Shown piece by piece: positions 1-8,355 of a stretch of 64,000 nucleotides of DNA; the first letter of the stretch is position 1; the number at the start of each line of letters is the position of its first letter. The notes beneath the pieces are model-generated. The model was not told where the DNA came from. It saw only the letters and a list, made by a program, of their open reading frames with translations, and ran no database searches. The translations under genes and the position numbers were made by a program. This DNA comes from Bacteroidales bacterium WCE2004 (GTDB taxonomy: Bacteria > Bacteroidota > Bacteroidia > Bacteroidales > UBA932), in NCBI GenBank assembly GCA_900167895.1, contig FUZR01000003.1:297105-361104 (forward strand), in the 5' to 3' direction.

Positions 1-103
1 CGGCGCCGTCGCCCCATTCCATGGGGTATTTCTTGTCCTGGAGGACCAGCGCGAGGCTCTCGCCCCAGCGGGTCTCATACTTTATCTTGAATGTAATGTT
101 CAT
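1..103 (-). CDS. malQ: 4-alpha-glucanotransferase (MalQ), N-terminal fragment
   Basis: Only the first 34 codons are inside the window; the gene continues past the left edge. The translated start (MNITFKIKYETRWGESLAL) resembles the N-terminal starch-binding (CBM20) domain that opens Bacteroidetes 4-alpha-glucanotransferases, which disproportionate maltodextrins in the cytoplasm. The ATG (103-101) overlaps the TGA of the SusB gene (102-100) in an ATGA arrangement, so it is probably translationally coupled and the last visible gene of the starch operon. The identification relies on a short stretch plus context; another CBM20-containing cytoplasmic enzyme is possible. Confidence 0.7.
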   Translation of the reverse strand, partial: MNITFKIKYETRWGESLALVLQDKKYPMEWGDGA

Positions 104-2286
104 ATCTTCTTGAAACTGATGGCAAAACCGCCGCCCGGCGCCATGGTGACGGGGAGCTCGACGTCCGGCGTCACGGCAATCCGGCGGATCTCATAGGCCT
201 GCGGATTCTTCTTGAAATGGGCGTCCGCCGCGTCGGCGTAGACCGTGGCCTCGTAGTTGCCCGGCTCCAGGAAGTCCAGCTTCAGCGTGAAGCTGCGCTC
301 CTGTCCGTCGGTCACGCCGCCGCAGAACCACTGGCCCGTGCCCTTGGCCTTGCGGGCCACGATGACGTACTCCATCGGCTCGGCCGCGAGGTAGCGGCTC
401 TCGCTCCAGTCCACGGCCACGTCCTTGATGAACTGGAACGCGTCCATGAAGCGGCTGTAGTGCTCCGGCGTGTCGGCCGCCATCTGCAGCGGGGAATACA
501 TCGTCAGATACAGGCCCAACTGCCCGCAGATGGTCGAATTGACGTACGAACCGTTGCCGCACCAGGCCTCGAGGTTCTGCTCGAAGATGCCCGGCGTGTA
601 GTCCATCGGGCCGCCGTTGAGGCGGGTGAAGGGCAGGATCGCCGTGTGGCCCGGCGTGATGCCGCCGAAGGCCTGGTATTCCGTGCCCATCGCGGACTCG
701 TTGCCGATCAGGTTGGGGTAGGTGCGGCAAAGGCCGGTCGGGCGCACCGCCTCATGGGCGTTGACCATGATGTGGTGCCGCGCGGCCTCCTTGACGCAAT
801 AGAGATAGTGGTTGATCATCCACTGGCTGTAGTGGTGCAGGCCCTGCGGGAGGATGTCGCCCACGTAGCCGGACTTGACGGCATCATAGCCGTATCTGTT
901 CATCAGCGTGTAGGCATCCTCCAGGTAGCGCTCGTAGTTGCGGATGCTGGAGGAGGTCTCGTGGTGCATCACCAGGCGGATGCCCTTCTGGTGCGCGTAG
1001 ACGTTGAGGCCCTCCAGGTCGAAGTCGGGATACGGCGTCTGGAAGTCGAAGACGTGGTCCTTGTTGCAGTTGGCCCACTCTTCCCAGCCGATGTTCCAGC
1101 CCTCCACGAGCAGCGCGTCGAAGCCGTGCTCCGCCGCGAAGTCGATGCATTCGCGGACGTGCGCGTTGTTGGCGCTGTGGCGCCCGTTGGCCTTGGCGGC
1201 GGCATAGTCGAATGTGTCGATGTCGATGCCGGCGGCGTCCGTGTAGGCCCAGGAGCCCGCTCCGGCGATCATCTCCCACCACACGCCCATGTACTTGACG
1301 GGATGGATCCAGCTCACGTCCTCCAGCGCGCAGGGCTCGTTGAGGTTGAGCACCAGGCGCGAGGCCAGCTGCTCCGTGGCGCTGGCGGCCACCTGCACGG
1401 TGCGCCAGGGCGTCTTGGCGGGGGCGGTCAGGTTGCCCTTCCAGCCCTCGGCGTCCGGGGTCAGCCAGGCGCGCAGCGCGTGGCGTCTGCCGTCCACGAG
1501 CAGGTGCATGCAGGGATAGTCGGCCAGCGCGGCTTCGTGGATGTTGACATACAGCCCGCCGGGGGTCTTCATCTGCAGCGAGGTCTGCACGCCGGACGTG
1601 CTGAAGGGCGTCCGGCTGCTGTTGTCGCGCATCTTGTCATAGAAATGGCGGCTCACGCCGGACAGCTTCGTGCAGTTGTATTCATATTCCTGGGTGTCGT
1701 AGTCGCCCGGGATCCACCATGCGGTGCAGTCGTCCGCCATCGCGAACTCCGTGAGCTCCTCGCGGATCACGAAGTGCACCAGCGGCTGCCCTTCGGGGAA
1801 TTCGTAGCGGAAGCCGAGGCCGTCGTCGAACAGGCGGAAGCGGATGTCCAGCAGGCGCCCGCTCTCCGGCTGCTTCAGGTGGACCAGCAGCTCGTTGTAG
1901 TGGTTGCGGATCTGCGACTCTTCGCCCCAGACCGGCTCCCAGACTTCGTCGAAGCTGTCCGTCTCCAGGCCGGTCATCTCGAAATCGCGGTCAAACGCGA
2001 TCTCCGGCCTGGTGTCGCGCCGGGTGATGGTGCCGTCGGCGGCCGTCTTGAGGTCCTCCGCCTTGATGGTGCCGCGCAGGGTGAAGCCCAGGCGGCTGGG
2101 CAGCACGACGGGCACGTCCTCGCGCCAGAGCGCGTAGCACGGCGTGCCGTCGGGCGTCATGGAGAACTCCATCCGGAGCTTGCTGTCCGGCGAAACGAGG
2201 TTGGCTTTCGGCTCCGGCCGGAGCTCCGGAGAAGCGGTACACGCGGCCAGGGTGACCGCTGCCAGTATGATCGATGCTATTTTCAT
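100..2286 (-). CDS. susB: GH97 alpha-glucosidase, SusB-like lipoprotein
   Basis: 728-aa glycoside hydrolase family 97 enzyme that releases glucose from malto-oligosaccharides. A lipoprotein signal ends at LAAC (C16), so it is predicted to be membrane-anchored, periplasmic by analogy with SusB. An N-terminal beta-sandwich (about 30-310) precedes the TIM barrel (about 325-620) and a C-terminal beta domain. Three glutamates fall where inverting SusB has its catalytic residues: E443 (HHETS), E512 (NAHEAVRPTG) and E536 (MGTEYQ), about four positions later than in SusB (E439, E508, E532). This favours the inverting alpha-glucosidase subgroup over the retaining alpha-galactosidase subgroup. It follows the double-GH13 gene by one base and overlaps malQ by four bases. 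Confidence 0.95.
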   Translation of the reverse strand: MKIASIILAAVTLAACTASPELRPEPKANLVSPDSKLRMEFSMTPDGTPCYALWREDVPVVLPSRLGFTLRGTIKAEDLKTAADGTITRRDTRPEIAFDRDFEMTGLETDSFDEVWEPVWGEESQIRNHYNELLVHLKQPESGRLLDIRFRLFDDGLGFRYEFPEGQPLVHFVIREELTEFAMADDCTAWWIPGDYDTQEYEYNCTKLSGVSRHFYDKMRDNSSRTPFSTSGVQTSLQMKTPGGLYVNIHEAALADYPCMHLLVDGRRHALRAWLTPDAEGWKGNLTAPAKTPWRTVQVAASATEQLASRLVLNLNEPCALEDVSWIHPVKYMGVWWEMIAGAGSWAYTDAAGIDIDTFDYAAAKANGRHSANNAHVRECIDFAAEHGFDALLVEGWNIGWEEWANCNKDHVFDFQTPYPDFDLEGLNVYAHQKGIRLVMHHETSSSIRNYERYLEDAYTLMNRYGYDAVKSGYVGDILPQGLHHYSQWMINHYLYCVKEAARHHIMVNAHEAVRPTGLCRTYPNLIGNESAMGTEYQAFGGITPGHTAILPFTRLNGGPMDYTPGIFEQNLEAWCGNGSYVNSTICGQLGLYLTMYSPLQMAADTPEHYSRFMDAFQFIKDVAVDWSESRYLAAEPMEYVIVARKAKGTGQWFCGGVTDGQERSFTLKLDFLEPGNYEATVYADAADAHFKKNPQAYEIRRIAVTPDVELPVTMAPGGGFAISFKKI

Positions 2287-2287
2287 T

Positions 2288-5278
2288 TTATTTGAATTCT
2301 ACGACCAGCGCGGATCGGCCCGCCACGGTCTTGGCGTCAAAGGTAACATATTCTTCCGTGAAGATGTCGCGTCCGGGGCCCGCAAGCGTCTCCGTGACCT
2401 CCTTGTAGTCGGCCCAGGGCACCTGGCGCGGCTCGGGATTGTTGTTGAGATACACGAACACGGTCTCGCCGCCCTCCGCGATGCGCCAGTAGGCGTAGGT
2501 GTTGTCGCGGCTGATGAAATGCAGCGTGCGGCCGTGCCGGACGGCCTCCGAAGTCTGCCGCCAGCGCAGCAGCGTGCGGACATAGTCGTGCAGGTCCTTC
2601 TGCACGGGATCCTGCTCCCAGCCCAGCGGGAACTCGACGCGCAGGCCGCCGTGGCCCTGGGCGCGGTCGCGCGAGACGACCATCAGCTCGTCGCCCGCGA
2701 AGATCTGCGGGTAGCCGCGCACGGTGGCCATCAGCGCCATCACGAGCTTCATCTTGGCGGGGTCGCGGCCCACCACGTCGCCGATGCGGTCGGTGTCGTG
2801 GTTGCCCGGGAAGACCATCATGTTCTGCGGATCCTGGAAATAGAAATCGTTGGCGATGGAGTCATACCACCTCGTGGCGCCCTCGTCCCAGCTCTCGCGC
2901 TCGGCGTTGATGCCGTTGCAGACGGCGGACTGCAGGCAGAAGTCCATGATGGACGGGAGGTTGGAGTTGAAGCCGTCCTTGTTGGGGTTGCCGGCCTGCC
3001 AGTAGGCCACCTGCGGGACGTTGGTCGACCAGACCTCGCCCACGATGTTGAGCTGCGGGTACTCCTTGCGGACGCCGGCGCACCACTGCGCCATCGGCTC
3101 CTTCTCGTTGTAGGGATAGGTGTCCACGCGGAAGCCGTCCAGGTCGGCCCACTCGGTCCACCACACGGCCCACTGCCGGAAATACTGCAGCAGGTAAGGG
3201 TTGTCCAGGTTCATGTCCACCATCGAGGTGTCGAACCAGCCGCCGACCATGTTCTCGCGGTCGTGCTCCGAGCAATAGGGGTCGTTCTGCGCGGAGAACG
3301 CGCAGTTGGAATGTGTATAGGAAGGCCACTGGTGCACCCAGTCGGCGAAGGGAAGGTCCTCCATCCACCAGTGCCGGTCACCGCAGTGGTTGGTCACCAC
3401 GTCCATGATGACCTTGAGGCCGCGGCGGTGCGCCTCGCGCACGAATTCGCGGTATTTGTCGTTGCTGCCGAAGCGCGGGTCGATGCGGTAGTAGTCCGTG
3501 CAGGCGTAGCCGTGGTAGGACGCAGACGGCTCGTCGTCCTCGAGCAGCGGGGTGTTCCAGATGGCGGTGAAGCCCAGGTCGGCGATGTAGTCGAGCTGGT
3601 CCTCGATGCCCTGGATGTCGCCGCCGTGGCGGCCGAAGAAGGCCTTGTAGTCCGCCTTCTCCTCGGTGTCGGCCGTGCAGTCGTTGGCGGGATCACCGTT
3701 GACGAAACGGTCCGGCATGATCAGGTAGACGGCGTCGTCGGGGCCGAAGCTCCCGCGCTGCGCGGAGCCTTCCCGGCGCGCGCCGACGCTGTACGGCACG
3801 CTGAAAGCGTCGTCGCCGCGCGAGAACACGAGCCGGCAGGTGCCGGGCTGCGTCCCGGGTGCGACGGACACGTCCACGAAGAGGTAGTTGGGGCTCTCCG
3901 CCGCGTGCGTGCCATTCACGCGCACGCCCGGCAGGCCCTCGGCCTTGACCGTGTAGCTGCCGATCTCCGGGCCCTGCACGAGCAGCTGGAGGGGCGTCTC
4001 CATGTCCACCCACCAGCAGGGCGGCTCGATGCGGCCCACGCGGTCGGCGTCCGTGGTGATGCTCCAGGCCCAGGGGGCCTTCAGCTGCACGCTCACGGTC
4101 ACGCAGTCGTCGTCGGTGCGGCGCTCATAGACCACCCGGTCACCGTCGCAGGACAGGAGCTTGAAGGTGCCGTGGCCGGCAATCATCGCCGGATGCTGCG
4201 CACGCAGGCGCGCCAGATAGCGGTAGAAGTCCGTGGCGGCGTTGGTCTTCAGGGCGGGGATATGGTCTTTCTCGAAGAATTCGAAACGGTGGTCGTAGCC
4301 GACCTCCTGGCCCGTATAGATGAGCGGCTGCATCATCGGCAGGGTCCACGCGAGCACGGTCATCGCCTGCCACGCGTCGCCCATGCGCTCGAACTCCGTC
4401 CCGCTCCACGAGTTCTCGTCGTGGTTGGAGGTGAAGCCCAGGCGGCGGACGCCGGCGGGGAAGGTGCTTTCGTTCCACTGCAGATAGCGCACGAGGCTGT
4501 CCGCGTCGGCCTTGCCCTGGGCAAGGTCGTTCAGCAGGTGGTGCAGCTTCCAGGCGTAGGTGGTGTTGAAGCCGGCGTCATGCAGCCAGGCCTCTTCGCC
4601 TTCGGCGAGGAAATAGAGCGGCCGCGCGAATTCCTGGCGGAATTTCGGCAGCACCGCCGCCCAGAAGTCCTGCGGCATCTGGTAGGCCACGTCGCAGCGG
4701 AAGCCGTCCACGCCGCGCTCCAGCCAGAAGCGCATCGATTTCTCCATCTCGGCGCGCATCTCGGCGCAGCCGTAGTTGAGCTTGGCGATGTCGGTCCAGT
4801 CGTATTCGACGATCGTATTTCCTTGCTCATCACGCACATACCACTCGGCGGGCTTCTCCGTTACCCACGGATGGTCGGGCGAGGTGTGGTTGGCCACCCA
4901 GTCCAGGATGACCTTGAATCCCTGGCTGTGCGCCGTGGCGAGGAAATGGTCGAAGTCGGCCAGCGTGCCGAACTCCGGGTTGATGTCGCAGTAGTCCCGG
5001 ATGGCGTAGTAGGAGCCCAGGGTGCCCTTGCGGCCCTTCTCCCCGATGGGATAGGGCGGCATCACCCAGATGATGTCCACGCCCAGCTCCTTGAGCAGGG
5101 GCAGGTGTTCCTCCGCCGCGGCGAAAGTGCCTTCCGGCGTGAGCTGGCGGACGTTGAGTTCATAGACGGTCCCGTCGTTCACCCAGGCGTCGGAGACGGC
5201 CTGCTGCGCGGGTTTCTGCGTGCAGGCGACCGCCAGCACGCTCAGGGTCAGGATCGAAAGTAGTTTCTTCATCGTCAT
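2288..5278 (-). CDS. Tandem double-GH13 amylase/neopullulanase lipoprotein
   Basis: 996-aa lipoprotein (signal ending LAVAC, C19) with two complete GH13 catalytic units in one chain. Unit 1 (about 30-440) has D196 (DGFRCD), E226 (FLAEGEE) and D287 (SNHDEN). Next comes an Ig-like N-domain of the cyclomaltodextrinase/SusA type (about 440-505). Unit 2 (about 510-910) has D719 (DGFRVD), E748 (IVGEVW) and D828 (GNHDTD), followed by a C-terminal beta domain. Both triads are intact, so both halves may be active. Unit 2 resembles SusA-type neopullulanases; unit 1 looks like a shorter alpha-amylase. Start could be M1 or M3 (MKKLLS, codon at 5272). It begins five bases after the GH53 stop and probably processes maltodextrins in the periplasm. 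Confidence 0.93.
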   Translation of the reverse strand: MTMKKLLSILTLSVLAVACTQKPAQQAVSDAWVNDGTVYELNVRQLTPEGTFAAAEEHLPLLKELGVDIIWVMPPYPIGEKGRKGTLGSYYAIRDYCDINPEFGTLADFDHFLATAHSQGFKVILDWVANHTSPDHPWVTEKPAEWYVRDEQGNTIVEYDWTDIAKLNYGCAEMRAEMEKSMRFWLERGVDGFRCDVAYQMPQDFWAAVLPKFRQEFARPLYFLAEGEEAWLHDAGFNTTYAWKLHHLLNDLAQGKADADSLVRYLQWNESTFPAGVRRLGFTSNHDENSWSGTEFERMGDAWQAMTVLAWTLPMMQPLIYTGQEVGYDHRFEFFEKDHIPALKTNAATDFYRYLARLRAQHPAMIAGHGTFKLLSCDGDRVVYERRTDDDCVTVSVQLKAPWAWSITTDADRVGRIEPPCWWVDMETPLQLLVQGPEIGSYTVKAEGLPGVRVNGTHAAESPNYLFVDVSVAPGTQPGTCRLVFSRGDDAFSVPYSVGARREGSAQRGSFGPDDAVYLIMPDRFVNGDPANDCTADTEEKADYKAFFGRHGGDIQGIEDQLDYIADLGFTAIWNTPLLEDDEPSASYHGYACTDYYRIDPRFGSNDKYREFVREAHRRGLKVIMDVVTNHCGDRHWWMEDLPFADWVHQWPSYTHSNCAFSAQNDPYCSEHDRENMVGGWFDTSMVDMNLDNPYLLQYFRQWAVWWTEWADLDGFRVDTYPYNEKEPMAQWCAGVRKEYPQLNIVGEVWSTNVPQVAYWQAGNPNKDGFNSNLPSIMDFCLQSAVCNGINAERESWDEGATRWYDSIANDFYFQDPQNMMVFPGNHDTDRIGDVVGRDPAKMKLVMALMATVRGYPQIFAGDELMVVSRDRAQGHGGLRVEFPLGWEQDPVQKDLHDYVRTLLRWRQTSEAVRHGRTLHFISRDNTYAYWRIAEGGETVFVYLNNNPEPRQVPWADYKEVTETLAGPGRDIFTEEYVTFDAKTVAGRSALVVEFK

Positions 5279-5283
5279 TGTCT

Positions 5284-6324
5284 TTATTCTCCGAACGGGT
5301 CCATCGCCTCCGTCGGCTTCCCGTCCGCGAAAGCGCCGTAGGGATAGCCGATGCGCGCGGCCTCGGACTCGGGTTCCCAGAAGAAGACCCCCTGGAAATA
5401 ATCATAGCCGCGGGTGTTCTGCAGGATGTATTGGAGCGCGGCCTTGCCCTTGTCGGGCTCGGAGGCCGGCATGCCGAACTCCACCAGGAGGACGGGCTTG
5501 CCGTAGTTGCGGTACAGGACCGGCAGGTTGTCGACGAACTGCTTCGTCTTCGGCGTCCAGTCGGGATAGGCGCCGTCCTGCCAGTAGGAAGGATAGAGCG
5601 ACAGGCCGAGGACGTCGTATTCCAGGCCCTTGCCCTTCATCAGGGTCAGGAACCAGTTGAGCGTGGCGAGGTCCCAACCGTTGTCCAGGTGCAGGATGAC
5701 CTGCGCCTGCGGGAAGACGGCCTTGACCGCCTTGCGGCCCGCGTCGAAATAGCGCACGAATTCGCCGGCGTTGGTGCCGGCCACGCGGCCGCTCTCCCAA
5801 AGCATGCCGTTGGTGGTCTCGTTGCCCACCTGCACCCACTTCACGTCCACGCCGGCGCCCTTGAGCGCCTGCAGGACGTCGGTGGTGTGCGCGGCGAGGG
5901 CCTGCGCCATCGCCTCCGGGCCCATCGCCTTCCAGGCTTCGGGCACGGGCTGCTTGCCCGGGTCGGCCCAGGAGTCGCTGTAGTGGAAGTCGATCATCAC
6001 GTCCATCCCGAGGGCCTGGGCGCGCTTCGCCTTCACGACCACGTCGTCCTTGCCGCACCAGCCGTCGGCGGGATCGACCCACACGCGCAGCCGGACGGCG
6101 TTGGCGCCGATCTCCTTGAGCAGCGCGGTGCATTCGCGCTCCTGTCCGGCGGCGTTGTAGAACTTGAAGCCGCGCGCCTCCATCCAGGTCACCCAGCTGA
6201 TGTCGGCGCCCTTGGCGAAGGTGCGGGCGGCCTGCTGCCCGCCGCCCGGCTCCGCCTTCCGGCAGGAGCACGCGGCGAGCAGCGTCAGGCCCGCAAAGGC
6301 CAGGCAGGTCAGGATCCTTCTCAT
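5284..6324 (-). CDS. GH53 arabinogalactan endo-beta-1,4-galactanase lipoprotein
   Basis: 346-aa enzyme of family GH53, which cleaves beta-1,4-galactan (type I arabinogalactan). The start MRRILTCLAF is chosen because it opens a lipoprotein signal (LAAC, C19) and because its ATG (6324-6322) overlaps the susG TGA (6323-6321) in an ATGA junction. Family features: FAKGADISW near 37-44, VRLRVWVDP near 78-85, acid/base E169 in QVGNETTNG and predicted nucleophile E282 in LLVEFGMP. The C-terminal half places it among Bacteroidetes surface or periplasmic GH53 enzymes. Its position inside a starch operon is unusual, since GH53 normally belongs to pectic galactan loci. The family call is firm; its physiological substrate here is not. 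Confidence 0.9.
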   Translation of the reverse strand: MRRILTCLAFAGLTLLAACSCRKAEPGGGQQAARTFAKGADISWVTWMEARGFKFYNAAGQERECTALLKEIGANAVRLRVWVDPADGWCGKDDVVVKAKRAQALGMDVMIDFHYSDSWADPGKQPVPEAWKAMGPEAMAQALAAHTTDVLQALKGAGVDVKWVQVGNETTNGMLWESGRVAGTNAGEFVRYFDAGRKAVKAVFPQAQVILHLDNGWDLATLNWFLTLMKGKGLEYDVLGLSLYPSYWQDGAYPDWTPKTKQFVDNLPVLYRNYGKPVLLVEFGMPASEPDKGKAALQYILQNTRGYDYFQGVFFWEPESEAARIGYPYGAFADGKPTEAMDPFGE

Positions 6325-8279
6325 TGGGCGAAGACGGCTGAGGCGTACGGGGCGAGGGTGAGGGACGTGCCGTTCACGGTCACGGCGCCGTTGGACACGA
6401 GGATGGCGTCCTTGGACAGCTCGGAGATGCCGCTGGGGCTGACCGTGGCCACCTTGTCGCTGAAGTTGTGCGCCACGAGCACGGTCTGTCCGTCGGCGCT
6501 CATCTTCCACAGCGCCACGGCGGCGTTGGCGGACTTGACTTCGGCGATCTCGCCGCTGGCGAGCGCCTTATAGCTGTTGCGCGCTTCCGCGAACTTGCGG
6601 TAGACGTTCAGGATCGACGCCGGATCGGCGGTCTGCGCCTCCACGCTGATTTCGGGGGAGAGCATCGCGTTGTCCACCTTGCCGCCCAGGGCCGCGGCGG
6701 GCACGTTGCCGCTGCGGGTCCACTTCATCGGGGTGCGGATATATTCGTCGCCGTGGCTCTTGGTTCCCCAGTAGCCGAGCTCCTCGCCCTGGTAGACGAA
6801 GGGCTTGCCCGGCGAGGTCAGGAGCACGGCCGCGGCCAGTTTCTCCTTGTTGATGTCGCGTCCCAGGTCGCTGGCGGCGCGGTCCTCGTCGTGGTTGGTG
6901 AGCTTGATCGCGTCGATGAAGTCGGCGCGGTTCTGGCGGAACAGGCTGCGGAAGTAGCGCACCGTGGAGGCGAAATCGTCGCCCTTGCCGCGGTTGATGC
7001 GGTCCTTGAGCGTCCAGTAGTAGTAGAAGTTGAAGTTGGACGGCAGGCCCTGGTAGTAGGGCGCCATCTGCTCGGCGTTATCGCACCACGCCTCGCCGAC
7101 CATGTAGAGGTCGCCGGCGCCGCCGCGGGCCTTGTAGGCGGTGTTGCAGCGGTCGTACCAGGCCTTCAGGAAGGCCACGTTGGCAGCCGTCTGCTCCTGG
7201 TAGATCCACACCACGGCGTCGAGGCGCAGGCCGCCGACGCCCATGTTGATCCATTTGTCGGCCGAGGCCGCCAGGTCCTTGAAGGCCGGCGACTCCGCCA
7301 CTTTGTCATACGGACCGTAGTTCAGGTCCGGCATCGAGCGGTCGAAGCTGGCGAAGTAGTGGCTGCCGCCGCCGAAGGTGATGTCCTGTGCGTCGGTGTT
7401 GTTGACGGTATACGGGGTGCCGAGGCTGAGGCCCTTGCCGCTGCCGCCCCACTTGGTGCCGCCGTCCCACGAGGTCGCGGACGTGCGGAGCAGGAAGCCC
7501 CAGCTGGAGTTGAAATCCACCGTGATCTCGAAGACGCTGGCGGAGGTCTGGTAGAGGCCAGCCAGCACGCCGTCGCCGTAGTAGAGCCAGCGGGTGGCTT
7601 CGGTATTAGGTTTTTGTGCCGCCTCCTCCGTGCGCGTCACGGTCACGGTCTTGGCGTTGTAGTCCCACTTGAAATGCAGCCGGCCGCTGACGCCGCCGGA
7701 CAGCGGGTGCCACGCGCCCATCCGGGTACTCGTGGCGCCGCCGAAGTTGTCCACCTTGCCGGCACGCATGTCGGCGTTGGGATCTTCGGAGAACACGTAA
7801 TAATCGCGGTACGGGCTGGCCGGGTCGGCGCAGGCCTGCTTGAACCAGGGATTCTGGTCGCCGGAATGGTTCAGCACGTAGTCCATGTAGATGTCGATGC
7901 CCTTGGCCTTCGCCTTGTCGATCAGGTCCTTGAAATCGGCTTCCGTGCCGAGCTTCGGATTGATGGCGGAGTAGTCAGACACGTCGTAGCCGTGGTACGA
8001 GCCGCAAGCCTGGATGGGCGAAAGCCACAGCGCGGACACGCCCAGCGACTCGAAGTAGTCGAGGTGCTGCGTCACGCCCTTGAGGTCGCCCCAGCCGTCT
8101 CCGTCGGAGTCGGCGAAGCTGTAGACGTTGAGCTGGTAGGTGATATTGGCGAGATTGTCGCCCTTCTCGATGGTCGTGGTGGACCCGTTGCCGCCTCCGG
8201 GGATCTTCCGGCAGGAAGAGCAGGAGAAAAGCGACAGCCCGAGGATCAGGGCGCAGACGACGAAGTGGATGCGTTTCAT
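6321..8279 (-). CDS. susG: SusG-like cell-surface alpha-amylase with inserted CBM58-like domain
   Basis: 652-aa outer-membrane lipoprotein (LFSCSSC; C20) expected to cut starch at the cell surface before import through SusC/D. GH13 motifs are intact: nucleophile D354 (LRLDAV), acid/base E396 (MVGEAW) and D464 (TNHDED). Residues about 185-310 interrupt the B domain with a beta-rich insert containing WLYYGDG and SWGFLLRTS. It sits in the same place as, and resembles, the CBM58 starch-binding insert of Bacteroides SusG; the resumption at DLNYGP also matches. This makes it a true SusG-type enzyme rather than a generic amylase. A strong stem-loop separates it from the upstream binding-protein gene, and its stop overlaps the GH53 start. 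Confidence 0.95.
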   Translation of the reverse strand: MKRIHFVVCALILGLSLFSCSSCRKIPGGGNGSTTTIEKGDNLANITYQLNVYSFADSDGDGWGDLKGVTQHLDYFESLGVSALWLSPIQACGSYHGYDVSDYSAINPKLGTEADFKDLIDKAKAKGIDIYMDYVLNHSGDQNPWFKQACADPASPYRDYYVFSEDPNADMRAGKVDNFGGATSTRMGAWHPLSGGVSGRLHFKWDYNAKTVTVTRTEEAAQKPNTEATRWLYYGDGVLAGLYQTSASVFEITVDFNSSWGFLLRTSATSWDGGTKWGGSGKGLSLGTPYTVNNTDAQDITFGGGSHYFASFDRSMPDLNYGPYDKVAESPAFKDLAASADKWINMGVGGLRLDAVVWIYQEQTAANVAFLKAWYDRCNTAYKARGGAGDLYMVGEAWCDNAEQMAPYYQGLPSNFNFYYYWTLKDRINRGKGDDFASTVRYFRSLFRQNRADFIDAIKLTNHDEDRAASDLGRDINKEKLAAAVLLTSPGKPFVYQGEELGYWGTKSHGDEYIRTPMKWTRSGNVPAAALGGKVDNAMLSPEISVEAQTADPASILNVYRKFAEARNSYKALASGEIAEVKSANAAVALWKMSADGQTVLVAHNFSDKVATVSPSGISELSKDAILVSNGAVTVNGTSLTLAPYASAVFAQ

Positions 8280-8307
8280 ATCGGTTATCGTTTTTTGAAT
8301 TGGCGAA

Positions 8308-8331
8308 CCGGGGTCCGGTCAGGGACCCCGG
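8308..8331 (-). terminator. Intercistronic stem-loop between the SusE/F-like gene and susG
   Basis: A perfect 9-bp inverted repeat (CCGGGGTCC / GGACCCCGG) with a 6-nt loop lies in the 76-bp gap. On the minus strand it is followed by TTCGCCAATTC and then an A-run, not a U-tract, so it is more likely an attenuator, processing site or mRNA 3'-end stabiliser than a full terminator. Confidence 0.55.
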
Positions 8332-8355
8332 CCCGAAAAGGCTGCAAAGACTGTG

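Noticed and set aside
217..2295. Long antisense frame opposite susB, and similar ones opposite the GH13, SusC and GH3 genes
   Set aside because: Typical GC-rich shadow frames; the opposite strand carries well-recognised enzymes with intact catalytic motifs.
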